NCBI GenBank assembly: GCA_016271365.2
Contig: CM057453.1
Coordinates: 502,175,001 to 502,239,000 of the forward strand
DNA: 64,000 nt
From: Neoceratodus forsteri
Lineage: Eukaryota > Chordata > Ceratodontiformes > Ceratodontidae
Reading direction: 5' to 3'
Of the stretch, positions 11,870 to 21,850 are shown piece after piece. Both the position numbers and the translations under genes were made by a program. The notes beneath the pieces were generated by a model. It saw nothing but the letters and a program-made list of their open reading frames with translations. It was not told where the DNA came from and did no database searches. Every line of letters begins with the position of its first letter. Position 1 is the first letter of the stretch.

Positions 11870-11892
11870 TTTTTTTCTGGATCTTGAGGAGC

Positions 11893-13195
11893 GGTTGGTA
11901 AGGTACATAGAAGAGAATGGTCTCCAGGACAAGAGGCAACACGGGTTTGTTGGAGGATGATCATGTCAAACAAACCTGATTGGCTTTTTTGACTGGGTCA
12001 CTGGGGCGATAGTTGGGGACCAGACGGTGGACACCATTTACCTAGACTTCAGTAAGCCATCGAGTCTATGCCACATAAGAGGCTAATCAGGAAACTGATG
12101 GATCTTGGGATTGGGGAGAAAATGGTAATGTGGGTAGAAAGCTGACTAAGTGACAGAACCAAGAGAGTGGTGATGGTGGAGGGAGAGTTATCCGCCCCAG
12201 AGAGGTCACCAGCGGGGTCCCACAGGGCTTGGTGCTAGGGCCAGTGTTGTTCGATGTCTTAATAAACGGCATTGGGGAAGACATGAAGGGCAAGCTGTGT
12301 CTGACACTAACCTCTGTGGAAGGGGTGGACACAGTAGAAGGGACACAGGACCTGAAGGAAGACCTCAGTAAACTCGAGAGGTGATTGGGGATCTGGCAAC
12401 TTGGCTTCAATGCCAAGAAATGCACAGTGATGCACACTGGGGCCCAGAATCCTAGGACAGAGTAATGCCTGCGGAGGTCCAGATGGCAGCTTTGAAGGAA
12501 AAAAAGGATCTGGGAGTGGTGATCACTAGTGACCTGAACCACTCCTCACAATGCAAAAAGGCAGCAGTGAAGGCGAACAGGATGTTGGAGTGTATAGTCA
12601 GGGGGTTCAGCAGGAAGCGGAGCGAGGTCATACTGCCCTTGAACAGGTCACTGGTGAGACCGCATATAGAATATGGGGTAAGGTACTGGCATGCATATCA
12701 TAAGAAGGATATCAGCTTGATAGAAAGGGCCCAAAGGAGGGCAACCAAGATGATCAGGGGTCAGCAGCAGAAGTCTTACGAAGACAGGCTGCAAGTCCTG
12801 AAAATGTACTCCACGGCGGAGAGGAGAGAAGAGAGAGAGAGGGAGATATGATAGAGACTTTTTAAGTACTTGAAAGGGATAAATAGAGTGGATAGGGAAG
12901 GTCTCTTCAAGCTAAGTGAAAACAGAACCATGAGGGGGTACAGTTTGAAGTTGGTGGGGGGGTTAGGAGGGAAGTTAGGAAGCATTTTTTCATGAAAAGG
13001 GTGGTGGCCACATGGAATGCGCTGCTGGAAGAAGTGGTTGCAGTGAAGATGATGGGCGGCTTTAAGAGGGCCTGGGATAGGAATAAGGGGAACCCATGGG
13101 ACCATGGAGGTGGGAGTTCTAAAGAATGGGTTGACAGGGGAGAGGGGCAGGGTCAATGCCATAAGTCAGGGACACTGCAATAATAATGAGCAGAC
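11893..13195 (+). pseudogene. CR1 ORF2, rest of reverse transcriptase and C-terminus
   Basis: Resumes with LVRYIEENGLQDKRQHGFVG, then the QTVDTIYLDFSK block near 12025-12055 that carries the first catalytic Asp, badly decayed RT to about 12450, then a clean 128-codon stretch. That stretch (12465-12851) includes KEKKDLGVVITSDLNHSSQC, NRSLVRPHIEYGVRYW and QRRATKMIRG, the usual CR1 C-terminus. The final LFKL to WNALLEE part is recognisable to about 13050 in shifted frames. The YADD region is not readable. Confidence 0.9.
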
Positions 13196-13258
13196 TCAAT
13201 AAACCACTTGGCCTTCTTCTGCTGGCTCTTTCGTATATATGTTCATATGTTCATGTTT

Positions 13259-13549
13259 AAAGAATTGTTGAAATATGAGTGACTGGTGTTAAACATAATA
13301 TTTAATGTCTTTTAATATAGCTTAATATGTCAGCGTTACTACTTATGAGCTTGGTCCTCTGCTTTATTCCAGGGCATACTTGTAAATAAAAATGTATTTC
13401 CTAGTGAAATATTTTAAATAATAAATAAAACAATGGGATCAGATTCCACCAATCAAAGTGCAGGATCTTCCCAATCCGTGTTATAATATTTAAAAAACCT
13501 TAATGCAGAAATGTACATCACTGCTTTACAAAAAAGACAAGCCTGTTAC
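13259..13549. other. Intron or flanking DNA next to the ZIP exon
   Basis: A/T-rich, no repeat recognised. If the adjacent minus-strand exon is real, this is the start of its downstream intron, into which the CR1 inserted. Confidence 0.4.
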
Positions 13550-13887
13550 CTGTGGGAAATGTAATTTGCCACCTGTGGCAACATTGGCTTTTGTGGCTCC
13601 TTTCTCTTGCCCAACTCCAATTTTCCTAAGCATTACATTCAGCTGAGCTGAGGTAAGGCTACCATTTTCTCCATATAAGCTCAATATATCTTCCGTAAAG
13701 TTATCAACTGGAGATGTAGTCCCTTTACGAAGGCTAAACCAAAACATCATGACAATCAATGTGGCAGGTGAGGTACGCATAGCTGTGCACAAAGTTCAGA
13801 AACTCCAGGTATGATTAAAGAGGGCAAGGTTATTCTCCACACACAGTGTTCCTCTTGGCTGTGCCTGCCTTTCAGTTATTGTCAAAC
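13550..13887 (-). CDS. SLC39A8: First coding exon of a ZIP metal-ion transporter, SLC39A8-like
   Basis: SLC39A8 (ZIP8) is a plasma-membrane and lysosomal importer of zinc, manganese and iron-type divalent metals. This exon supplies a 77-codon N-terminus from the ATG at 13780 down to the splice donor after 13550. It shows a hydrophobic signal segment (LIVMMFWFSL, residues 8-17) and the ectodomain pattern FTEDILSLYGENGSLTSAQL (28-47), an Asn-Gly-Ser glycosylation sequon, and the exon-ending GKLHFPQ, as in ZIP8 and its relatives. A polypyrimidine tract and acceptor (CTTGTAG) precede 13887, and CAG/GTAACA forms the donor in phase 0. The exon is intact and is preceded by about 107 bases of 5' UTR. 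Transmembrane and HELP-motif exons must lie beyond base 1. ZIP14 or ZIP4/12 are less likely alternatives. Confidence 0.72.
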
Positions 13888-14860
13888 CTACAAGAAAAAG
13901 AGACAGATGATAACATTAGAGCATAATTTGTTTAGACATGTATAGCCACCAGATAAGCAATTCATACCGTACATACATTCTTACTTTTGTAGCATTAAAT
14001 TCCTACAGTGAGGAAGGATCTTGTTCAGTAACTTATTCCAATGCAGCTGGAGTTGTTTAGCAATATAAGCGGCTGTTCACTTACAGCAACGTGGAGTTCC
14101 TTTGTGCCCTGGACTCCTAGTTCACTGTTTCATCTACTTTTCCTGTCCAAGTGTCTTTTGTGGAGCTGAAGTAGCTGTCATGAGGCACACGTCACTAATG
14201 GTGCAAAGATCATTGCAGGGATTGTGCTACAGCTGCTGCCACAGTATCTCCAAAAGAAATATTTACTCTTTCTAGCTTACTGACCTTCAGAATGAAACTC
14301 ACCTCACAATAATTAACCATTTCTACATTGCAGTGTATCCCAATAAAACACATACCATTAATATACTAAAACATAACTGCCTGAAACTGGAATGTTTCGT
14401 AAATATATTATAGGGGTGCGGTCTTACCCCTACAGTTAGGGTTATGAAGGCACTTTAATGTTAAACTTGAAATTTTGCACGTTAATAACTTTGGACCCGT
14501 CCAATGGATTTGCATGAAATTTGGCATGTACAGTGGGACATGGTAGCTCTCTTGATTTATTAAATTGTGTTTTGGTCGGATGTACAGTTTTTGCACAGTG
14601 AATCGCTGAAAAATGCACTTTTCACCACTTTTGTGGGCATTTTTTTGGATTTTGTCCGTGGCACTGCACAGCCACAGTGTGGCATACCAGTCTGAAACCT
14701 GGCATGTAGAAAGAGCTTGCATCAAGGAATATGCCACTTTTTGTTTGGTGAAAAAATATTAATCCATTCAAAAGTTATTAAACTTTTTAACTCCCATAAT
14801 AAGTCTATGGAAAGATTTACATGGTTATTTTGCGAAAGAAGAATGGGGTTTTGGCCATTT
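13888..14860. other. Non-coding DNA upstream of the ZIP coding exon
   Basis: Probably intron of the minus-strand ZIP gene between a non-coding first exon and the coding exon. No CpG island or promoter is evident. From 14410 it becomes repeat-like (the GGGGTGCGGTCTTACCCCTA palindrome), leading into the GATC-rich repeats. Confidence 0.4.
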
Positions 14861-15600
14861 GGTCACTCCTCACGATTAAAGAATTTGTAGGCTCACGATC
14901 AAATATGCTTTGATCACGAGAAATTTATTGATCTCGATGGCCACCATCTTGTTTTCAGTTTGGAGTTGGAAAAAAACTAATATATCAGCCCAGGGGTGAC
15001 TTCTGAAGTAAAACTTAGATGGGTTTTGCCCAGGGGGCTTCCCTCTATCAAGTCATGCCTGCAGTTTAATGTACTTATGTCAAAAAGCAGAGTTTTAAAC
15101 TTTTAAATTCTTTGATCGTGGCTCGCTAACGATCTTTGATCGCAAGCCTGCAAATTCTTTGATAGGCGAGATTCTTTGATCGCGATCTTCGTTTTGTGAG
15201 GGAGGGATGAGATGGCCAGATTTCTGGGTTGGAAAAAAACAAATATCTCAGCCTAGGGGTGACTTGTGAAGTAAAACTAGAATGGGTGTTGCTCAGGGGG
15301 CTTCTCTCTATTGAGCCATGCTTGTGGTTTAATGTGGTTGTGTCAAAAAATGGAGTTTTAACATTTTTAAATTCTTTGATCGCAAGTCTGCAAATTCTTT
15401 GGTCACAAGATTTCTTCAATCCCGAGCTTCATTTGTGAGGACGGGATGAGATGGCCAGACTTTTGCTGGATCAGTTGACTATGGAAGGGACCAGACAGTC
15501 CAAATTTCATGACCAGATATCCCCTCACGATCAAAGATGATCTTTGATCACGAGGTTGCGATCGATTCTCACGATCAAAGAATTTTTAAAGGTGCAAAAA
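14860..15600. repeat. GATC-rich tandem repeat, ~263-bp period, left locus
   Basis: CAGGGGTGACTT-type phrases at 14993 and 15256 mark a 263-base period. Each unit carries several ATTCTTTGATCG / CGATCAAAGAAT motifs in both orientations, making the unit partly self-complementary. Similar units occur at 46.96-47.86 kb. No coding content. Confidence 0.8.
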
Positions 15601-16190
15601 CTTTAAAATTAAATATCTTGGAAACGGTTTAGTCTTTTGACTTGAAATTTGGAGGATGTTGTGGGGATGTCCTGTAGATGTGAATTATGGTGTTTAGGTG
15701 TTGAAAAATGTATTTGCTGGAGAACTATTGTGTGACACAGTTTACATTTTGCAGATAGCGTTCTGCATTGTGGTAGTGGCTTGAAATTTATACAGTAGCT
15801 AGCCTTACTGCCATGGATATGCTTTTCAGTGGCTTGGTGTGTAAAATATAAACAGGTGCGAAATTATTCCACTTTAACGAATGAAAATTTGATTTGTTTT
15901 CCTTTAGTAACTTTTGAACCTTTTGCATGATTTGCTTGAAATTTGATCTGTAGAAAGAGTCATCATGGATCTTGGATTGTGTCAGTTTTTGTGTCGGTGT
16001 CAGTTACAGTTGCTGAGTTGTGGCGCATGTTTATTATAGTTACTGGGAAAACATTTCTGTGTGTTGTGAAAGGCATGGTGAGCATATATTTGGGTGTGTG
16101 GGAAGATTTTATGATAAGGTATAGGAAAGCTAAAAATGAATGGCAGATGTATGTGGGTATGGAGTGCTGGGCAATGTGGGAGGGAACACG
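15601..16190. other. Transition between two repeat blocks
   Basis: No gene recognised. An open frame at 15943-16293 runs into the hairpin satellite and is judged spurious. The sequence shares phrasing (CTTGAAATTTG) with the GATC-rich unit flanks and may be one diverged composite element. Confidence 0.4.
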
Positions 16191-16194
16191 GGGA

Positions 16195-16850
16195 CTGAAG
16201 GCAGAAGTGGACAAGTTGGTGGGAACGTGGGGCCTGAAGGGCCCCACACTCCCAGCAATATGTGCTACCACCAATATGTATGATTTTCAGTAGTTGCAGT
16301 GTGATGTTAGGGAGAAGTGCACAAGTTGGAGGGAGCATGGGGCACAAAGGGCACTGTGCTCCCAGCAATACGTGCTCCCACCAATACATACGAGATTTAG
16401 TACTTGTACTGTGATGTTAGGCATAAATGGACTAGTTGGTGGGAGCGTGGGGCCCAAAAAGCCCCACACTCCCACCAATATGTGCTGACAAAAACATGTA
16501 TGATATTCAGTAATTGCAGTGTGATGTTAAGCAGAAGTGTACAAGTTGGTGGGAATGCGGGGCCCTAAGGGCCCCGCGCTCCCAGCAATATGTGCTCCCA
16601 CAATACATATGAGATTTAGCACTTGTACTGTGATGTTAGGCATAAATGGACAAGTTGGTGGGGCCCCAAGCTCCCACCAATATGTGCTCCCACCAATATG
16701 TATGATATTCAGTAGTTGCAGTGTGGTGTTAGGCAGAAGTGTACAAATTGGTGGGAGCGTGGGGCCCGAAGGGCCCTGCAGTACCAGTAATATGAGCTCC
16801 CACCAATACATATGATATTGAGTACTTATACTGTGATGCAAGGCAGAATC
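16195..16850. repeat. 110-bp satellite with strong hairpins, dimeric organisation
   Basis: ACAAGTTGGTGGGAGC-type phrases recur at about 16211, 16320, 16432, 16541, 16651 and 16742. Alternate units end in GATATTCAGTAGTTGCAGTG or GAGATTTAGTACTTGTACTG, so the real repeat is a dimer of about 220 bp. Within each unit GGGAGCGTGGGGCCC pairs with GGGCCCCACGCTCCC across a few bases, giving a GC-rich stem. Confidence 0.88.
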
Positions 16851-16854
16851 ATTC

Positions 16855-18685
16855 ATTTTATAACTCTCTGATAGTAGCTGAAGATAAGTTAGGACAGTAA
16901 GTACTTGCATGCTGTCAGCTGGGAAGTGCCGCACACCCCTCAACACCAGGTGCAGGATGCTGAGTGCAGAGGCACATCCAAAGTAATGCTGTTAACATTA
17001 ACATTATACCTCCCTGACACCAGCTGAAGACAAGTTAGGACACTGAGCAGCTGCATGGCCTCAGCCAGGCAATGCCCCAACCACCCTAGAGCTGGCTTTG
17101 GATCCTGAGTGCAGAGCCACAGCCCAACTAAAGCCATGGACATCAACAGAATTCCTCCCTGATACCAACTGCACACAAGATAAGACACTGAGGAGATGCA
17201 TGGCCTTAGCCAGGTAATGCCCCCACCCCCACAGACCAGGTACTGCATCCTGAGTGCAGAGCCACAGCCTAACTAAAGCCATGGACATCAATGGTATACC
17301 TCCCAGATACTAGCTGCACACAAGTTAGGACACTGAGGAGTTGCACGGCCTCAGTCAGGCAATGCTACTACCTCTTCAGACCAGGTACAGGATCCTGAGT
17401 GCACAGCCATGGCCTAACTAAAGCCATAGGTATCAACAGTATACCTCCCTGATACCAGCTGAACAAAAGTTAGGACACTGAGGAGTTGCACGGCCTCAGC
17501 CAGGCAATGCCCCACCCCCCGAGATCAGGTAGTGGATCCTGAGTGCAGAGCTGCAGCCCACCTAAAGCCATGGACATCAATGATATACCTCCCTGATACC
17601 AGCTGCACACAAGTTAGGACACTGAGGAGTTGCAAGGCCTCAGCCAGGCAATGCCTCCACCTCCCTAGACCAGGTACTGGATCCTGAGTGCACAGCCACA
17701 GCCTAACTAGAGCAATGGACATCAATGGTATACCTCCCTGATGCCAGCTGCACAAAAGTTAGGACACTGAGGAGTTGCACGGCCTCAGCCAGGCAATGCC
17801 CCAACCCCCCGAGATCAGGTAGTGGATCCTGAGTGCAGAGCTGCAGCCCACCTAAAGCCATGGACATCAATGGTATACCTCCCTGATACCAGCTGCACAC
17901 ATGTTAGGACACTGAGGAGTTGCACTTCCTCAGTCAGGCAATGCCCCCACACACCCCCAGACCATGTAGTGGATCCTGAGTGCAGAGCCACAGCCCAACT
18001 AAAGCTAAGGACTTCAATGGTATACCTCCCTGATACCAGCTGCACACATGTTAGGACACTGAGGAGTCGCACGGCCTCAGCCAGGCAATGCCCCCACCCC
18101 TGCAGACCAGGTACTGTATCCCAAGTGCAGAGCCATAGCTCAACTAAAGCCATGAACATTAACATTATACCTCCCTGATACCAGCTGCATACAAGTTAGG
18201 ACACTGAGGAGTTGCACGACCACAGCCAGGCAATGCCCCCCACCACCCCAGACCAGGTACTGAATCCTGAGTGCAGAGCCATAGCCCAACTAAAGCCATG
18301 GACATTAATGATATACATCCCTGATACCAGCTGCACACATGTTAGGACACTGAGGAGTTCTATGGCCTCAGCCAGGCAATGCTCCCACCTGCCCCAGACC
18401 AGGTACTGGATCCTGAGTGCAGAGCCACACCCCAACTAAAGCCATGAACATCAACAGTGTACCTCTCTGATACCAGCTGCATACATGTTAGGACACTGAG
18501 GAGTTGTACGGCCTCAGCCAGGCAATGCCCCCCCAGAGCAGGTACTGGATCCTGAGTACAGAGCCACAGCTCAATTAAAGTCATGGACAGCAATGGTATA
18601 CCGCCCTGATACCAGCTACATACAAGTTAGGACACTGAGGAGTTGCACGGCCTCAGCCAGGCAATGCCCCAACCCCCCAAGACCA
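16855..18685 (+). repeat. 145-bp satellite array, block 1
   Basis: Monomers of 145-147 bp, marked by GGATCCTGAGTGCAGAG at 17534, 17679, 17824, 17971 and so on, with ATACCTCCCTGATACCAGC and GACACTGAGGAGTTGCACGG in fixed positions. About 12-13 copies are present, most diverged at the left edge. The array is cut at 18685 by a LINE and continues at 20207. The monomer is not divisible by three, yet long antisense frames appear because stops are rare in it; these are not genes. Confidence 0.95.
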
Positions 18686-18836
18686 TCAAACATTTTATTT
18701 GTTTGGCATAAAGCCATTACAAAAATATCATAATAAAAACAATAGCAAAAATGTTCTGCAAAACAGACAGATTACCATTACAATAGTAAATAAATAGACA
18801 GAGAATCCATATACAAAGCTACAATTAAGCTCCATC

Positions 18837-19058
18837 CTACAGCTTTATAGATTTAAAAAAATGTGCAAGTTTTGTTAAAACCTTTATATCATTAGATGTA
18901 TATAGCTTCATAAGTATTTGGTTGGTGGGGAGTCCAAGGTCATTTAAAATAGGGCCCAACCAAAACGATCTATGCTTCTGGTATAATGGGGATATTAGGG
19001 TAACATGTTTTAAATCATCCACCATGTTTAGTTTGCACTTGCATTTGTCACTTTCCAC
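18837..19058 (-). pseudogene. LINE ORF2 C-terminal zinc-binding tail
   Basis: The end of the ORF reads CKCKLNMVDDLKHVTLISPL then YQKHRSFWLGPIL. The Cys-x-Cys, His and hydrophobic-Pro-Leu-Tyr spacing recalls the CCHC-type tail of LINE ORF2 proteins, with the last Cys changed. The stop at 18837 is followed by a short 3' UTR reaching the target duplication. Confidence 0.65.
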
Positions 19059-19064
19059 TCCCTT

Positions 19065-19855
19065 CTATCGCTGGGCATGATATACATAATGTGAATAATA
19101 TATAGAGAATAATGCATATGTAGGGAGTTGATATGGAGTTTTTTTACACACCCAAGTTGTGTGATAATATGTAAACCTCGAGGCGAAGCTTGAGAGGTTT
19201 TACTATTATCACACAATGAGGGTAATAAACTCCATTCCCCACATGTTTTATTTTTATAATAACTGGTACTAAAAAATGTTCTCAGAATTACCACTCACGA
19301 GGGAGGCCTAGGCAAAACACTTGTACTTCCTTACTAGTAAGCATGCCCCCACGCTATTCAAGGACTGACATCACATAACATGCTAGCGTGGGGGCGTGCC
19401 TACTAGTAAGGAAGTACGAGCGTTTTGGACCCGGGTCTCCATGCTGGTTTTTACGAGTGATCCTACAAGAAATATCTGAAATAAATAAATGCTGCACAAA
19501 TACAGATCTTTAAACTGGAGGGTAAGCTACAGAATTGGGGAAGGCGGAGGGATGTGTTTTAAGTGAAAACCTGCTCTGTAAGCTTGTGAGTTTCTGTTTA
19601 CGCTGGAGAACAGTCTTGTGCTGCGTCAGACAGTTTATTGGTTGGTGTTTGTGTATGCTTCTCAGCGTGAGGATGTAAAAGTCATATCAACCTGCAGGTT
19701 GATATGAGTTTTTTTTTATACGACTTTTCAAAGATGCTAAAAACGGGTTGATATTGGTCTTCACCAGTTACTATAACTCCATTCTAAATCTAGTTATAGT
19801 TCTTCTTAAGTCAGGACAATGCAATATTAGCAAGTATGGTTCTGTAATGTGGCTT
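19065..19855. mobile_element. Cluster of palindromic elements inside the LINE fragment
   Basis: Three separate palindromes break the LINE frame: 19133-19235 (arms ending TTGTGTGATAAT / ATTATCACACAA around a CGAGGCGAAGCTTGAG core), 19313-19427 (arms of about 48 bases with CTTCCTTACTAGTA and CCCCCACGCTA blocks) and a perfect 26-base palindrome at 19682-19707. Each resembles a non-autonomous fold-back element. Boundaries of the composite are approximate. Confidence 0.7.
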
Positions 19856-19859
19856 AATT

Positions 19860-20186
19860 TCAATTTTTTGTACCACAAAAAGTTCTTATACACTGGACCT
19901 GTTCCAGATCCTTGCTAATAAAGATATTCCTGACTCTTTCCTTCACCTGGAATTTTAAATCTCTAAAAGGTAAGGAGTAGATCTGGTGCAATAGATGACC
20001 CAACCCTAGTGGATATAACCAAGTTGCTACACAATTCATGTTTTGAGATTTATAACTTCCAGATATGTAATCAATCTCCTCCTCCAAACATATCCTTGGT
20101 AATCTATGCTCTGGATACAAAAACAATTTAAGTAAAAATATAATCTTCCTTTTGACTATATATGCTTCTATAGGAAGCTGACCCAA
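19860..20186 (-). pseudogene. LINE ORF2 C-terminal region, upstream part
   Basis: An open 108-codon stretch starting GQLPIEAYIVKRKIIFLLKL. The pattern of a Gly-Arg/Gln-Leu-Pro turn, basic residues and a hydrophobic helix resembles the region after the reverse transcriptase in several LINE clades. No catalytic residues are included. It joins, after an intervening insert, to the zinc-binding tail at 18837-19058. Confidence 0.6.
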
Positions 20187-20206
20187 TTCGACTCATGCAA
20201 TAGGTA

Positions 20207-20620
20207 CCCCCCAAGACCAGGTACTGGATCCTGAATGCAGAGCCACAGCCCAACTAAAGCCATGGACATCAACGGCATAACTCTCTGATACCAGCTGCAC
20301 ACAAGTTAGGACACTGAGGAGTTGCACGGCCTCATCCAGGCAATGCTCCCACCCCCCACAGACCAGGTACTGGATCCTGAGTGCAGAGCCGCAGCTCAAT
20401 TAAAGCCATGGACATCAACGGTATACCTCTCTGATACCACCTGCACACAAGTTAGGACACAGTATTTGCATGGAGTCAGTGCCCCCCCACCTCCCAACAC
20501 TAGTTACTCCCAACACTAGGTACAGGATCCTGAGTGCAGAGGCACATCCCAACTAAAACTGTAAACATAAATGGTATACCTTTGTGATAGCAGCTGAACA
20601 CAAGTTATAGTATTTATAAC
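20207..20620 (+). repeat. 145-bp satellite array, continuation of block 1
   Basis: About three monomers in the same orientation and register as the block ending at 18685. The monomer broken by the LINE is completed by GGTACTGGATCC at 20220. It fades into unrelated A/T-rich sequence after 20600. Confidence 0.93.
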
Positions 20621-20941
20621 AGGGAGACAAATACATGATTGCAAAAGAAGAATTTTTTACTTAAAATATAGTTGTAACAATTTTACAAAAAAAAAATGTT
20701 TTATTCATTATTGTACAAAAACTTGTAAAATAAGTAAAAGTGTTTCTTCACACAGGGTGTGGGGATCAAAGGGATAATAAATATAACATATATTAAATTA
20801 AAACTGTAAAATAAATAAAAGTGTTCATTCACACAGGGTGAGGGATCTAAGGGATAATAAATATAACATACATTAAATAACAAATAAGTTTCAGGAAAAA
20901 AAAATATATATGGCTAGGAGTGGCAGGGAAGTGCTAGCCGT
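20621..20941. other. 3' flank of the Harbinger-like gene remnant, with a short duplication
   Basis: A/T-rich. Two copies of a 65-base unit containing CACACAGGGTG and GGGATAATAAATATAACATA occur at about 20749-20800 and 20830-20880. Reversed, the AATAAA-type motifs could serve as polyadenylation signals for the minus-strand gene. Confidence 0.5.
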
Positions 20942-21477
20942 TCAGGTTGTTGTGCCTTGAGGAGTAGGTGATGAGGAGGAAGAGGAAGACTGCGCAGGAG
21001 CTGGAGGTGGGACTTGTCTGTTGTTGGTGGTGGTGTTGTGGGAGGGGCACCTTCGAGGGGGCTCTTGCTGCTGAGGAGCTATGGAGGGTGGGTCATCCTG
21101 TAGGTGCTGCAGGTCTTGGCAGAAAAGGTGGTGAATCACCTCTGTGGCCTCCAACTGGTTCTCAGCCAGCCACACCATGAGGCCGTGGGTTGTCTCAAGA
21201 GATGCAACAGAGGTCTGTTCCATTTCTCGGAGGCTGGTGATGGCTTTGGTGAGCCCTCAGTTGCTACTCTCGAGACCATGAGTGGAAATTAAGGCTGCAT
21301 GCTCCACACGCCTATGTCACTGCAGCAAATCAATCATGTCAGTATTTTGCTCAATTATTTTATCTCGTTTTGTTGCAGTGATATGGGTGTCCTGGGCTGT
21401 AGCCCTGTTGCCACCCTCCACAGCCTCGAGTAGCCGGCTGAGATTTCGGTTGATGCTCTGTAGAACACCAAGAGACT
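20942..21477 (-). pseudogene. Terminal exon of a dead Harbinger-associated (NAIF/Myb-partner-like) gene
   Basis: The minus-strand acceptor TTTTTTCTCCACAG precedes 21477. The exon starts in the phase left by the exon at 25263-25421 and stays in one frame to the stop near 20942, apart from two TGA codons at 21317-21319 and 21257-21259, both explained by CGA-to-TGA change. The product is a helical region (SINRNLSRLLEAVEGG, IIEQNTDMIDLL, a Glu/Gln-rich segment) ending in a Pro/Ser/Thr-rich tail. This resembles the C-terminus of NAIF1- or TSNARE1-like proteins derived from the Myb-like second gene of Harbinger transposons. Assignment to that group is by general resemblance. Confidence 0.6.
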
Positions 21478-21850
21478 CTGTGGAGAAAAAATGAGAACAA
21501 GAGACGTATTAGTAAACTGAGCTGTTCTGCACTGTTAAGTTAATGTACTGTACTGAAGTATATTTTTAATTTATGGATAGAGCCACTGTATTTACATCTA
21601 TGCTAGATTAATATAGCTGTCTTGATTTCATAATAGTGTAATTAACAAAGTGCATTGCTGCTGGAATTGATGTGATTATAAGGGGATACGCGATAGTTAC
21701 TTATGTGATAGCTGATAAATCAGCACAAGTGGCAAGTGAGCTCAGGGGTTATTAGGAGTGGCATAGTGCAAGTGCCTTGTGCCGAACAACACCCTCGAGT
21801 CGTGCAATTATGAAAGCATATTTACACATCCCTGAAGTGTCTTATGGCAC

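Larger units (their letters stand above)
8940..11892 (+). mobile_element. Penelope-like element (5'-truncated) with inverted terminal repeats
   Basis: The left end (8964-9397) and right end (about 11250-11658 plus 11868-11892) are inverted copies of each other. Shared landmarks are GAAGATCCAGAAA, TTGGACCAACATAGATGTTAC, the TTCGAAAGCTCAAGCTCC-type block and TTTAAACATGTCC-type interior. The phrase joining cysteine-rich coding sequence, AAAGCTC-type block and GGTCCAATAAAAGG is typical of vertebrate Penelope elements. Between the ends lie the C-terminal coding remnant (9423-10151), about 900 bases of A/T-rich sequence with loose internal repetition, and a SINE. Flanking CR1 shows an aged 15-base duplication (CTTAAGGAGAGGCTG near 8911 versus CTTGAGGAGCGGTTG near 11889). 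Confidence 0.85.
4870..13258 (+). mobile_element. CR1-type LINE, near full length, interrupted by three insertions
   Basis: One plus-strand CR1 is spread over 8.4 kb. A purine-rich 5' region (4870-5600) is followed by the ORF1 esterase domain, ORF2 endonuclease, reverse transcriptase in two blocks (to about 8170 plus 8860-8935, then from 11890) and the C-terminal CR1 domain (12470-12840). The 3' end carries tandem ATATGTTC-like octamers at about 13233-13255, the usual CR1 kind of terminus. Removing the inserts at about 6025-6258, 8182-8851 and 8940-11892 leaves roughly 4.5 kb, normal for the family. Multiple frameshifts and stops show it is dead. Confidence 0.92.
18686..20206 (-). mobile_element. 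LINE 3' fragment inserted in the satellite
   Basis: A 1521-bp insert interrupts one satellite monomer and is flanked by perfect 13-base duplications, CCCCCCAAGACCA at 18673-18685 and 20207-20219. The minus strand encodes the C-terminal part of a LINE ORF2 (see separate entries) and ends in an A/T-rich AATAAAATG-containing 3' end next to the left duplication, as expected for target-primed insertion with 5' truncation. It is itself interrupted at about 19065-19855. The LINE clade is not assigned. Confidence 0.8.

Noticed and set aside
15943..16293. 116-codon plus-strand frame
   Set aside because: Runs into the hairpin satellite and shares its repeated residues; no family recognised.
17061..18593. 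Many overlapping minus-strand open frames of 65-116 codons with recurrent residues such as LLSVLTCVQLVSGRY
   Set aside because: They are translations of the 145-bp satellite. The same residues appear in every copy, frames change between copies, and mirrored frames occur on the plus strand.
16855..18685. CRISPR-like array
   Set aside because: Regular spacing comes from whole-unit tandem repeats with no unique spacers, in a vertebrate genome.
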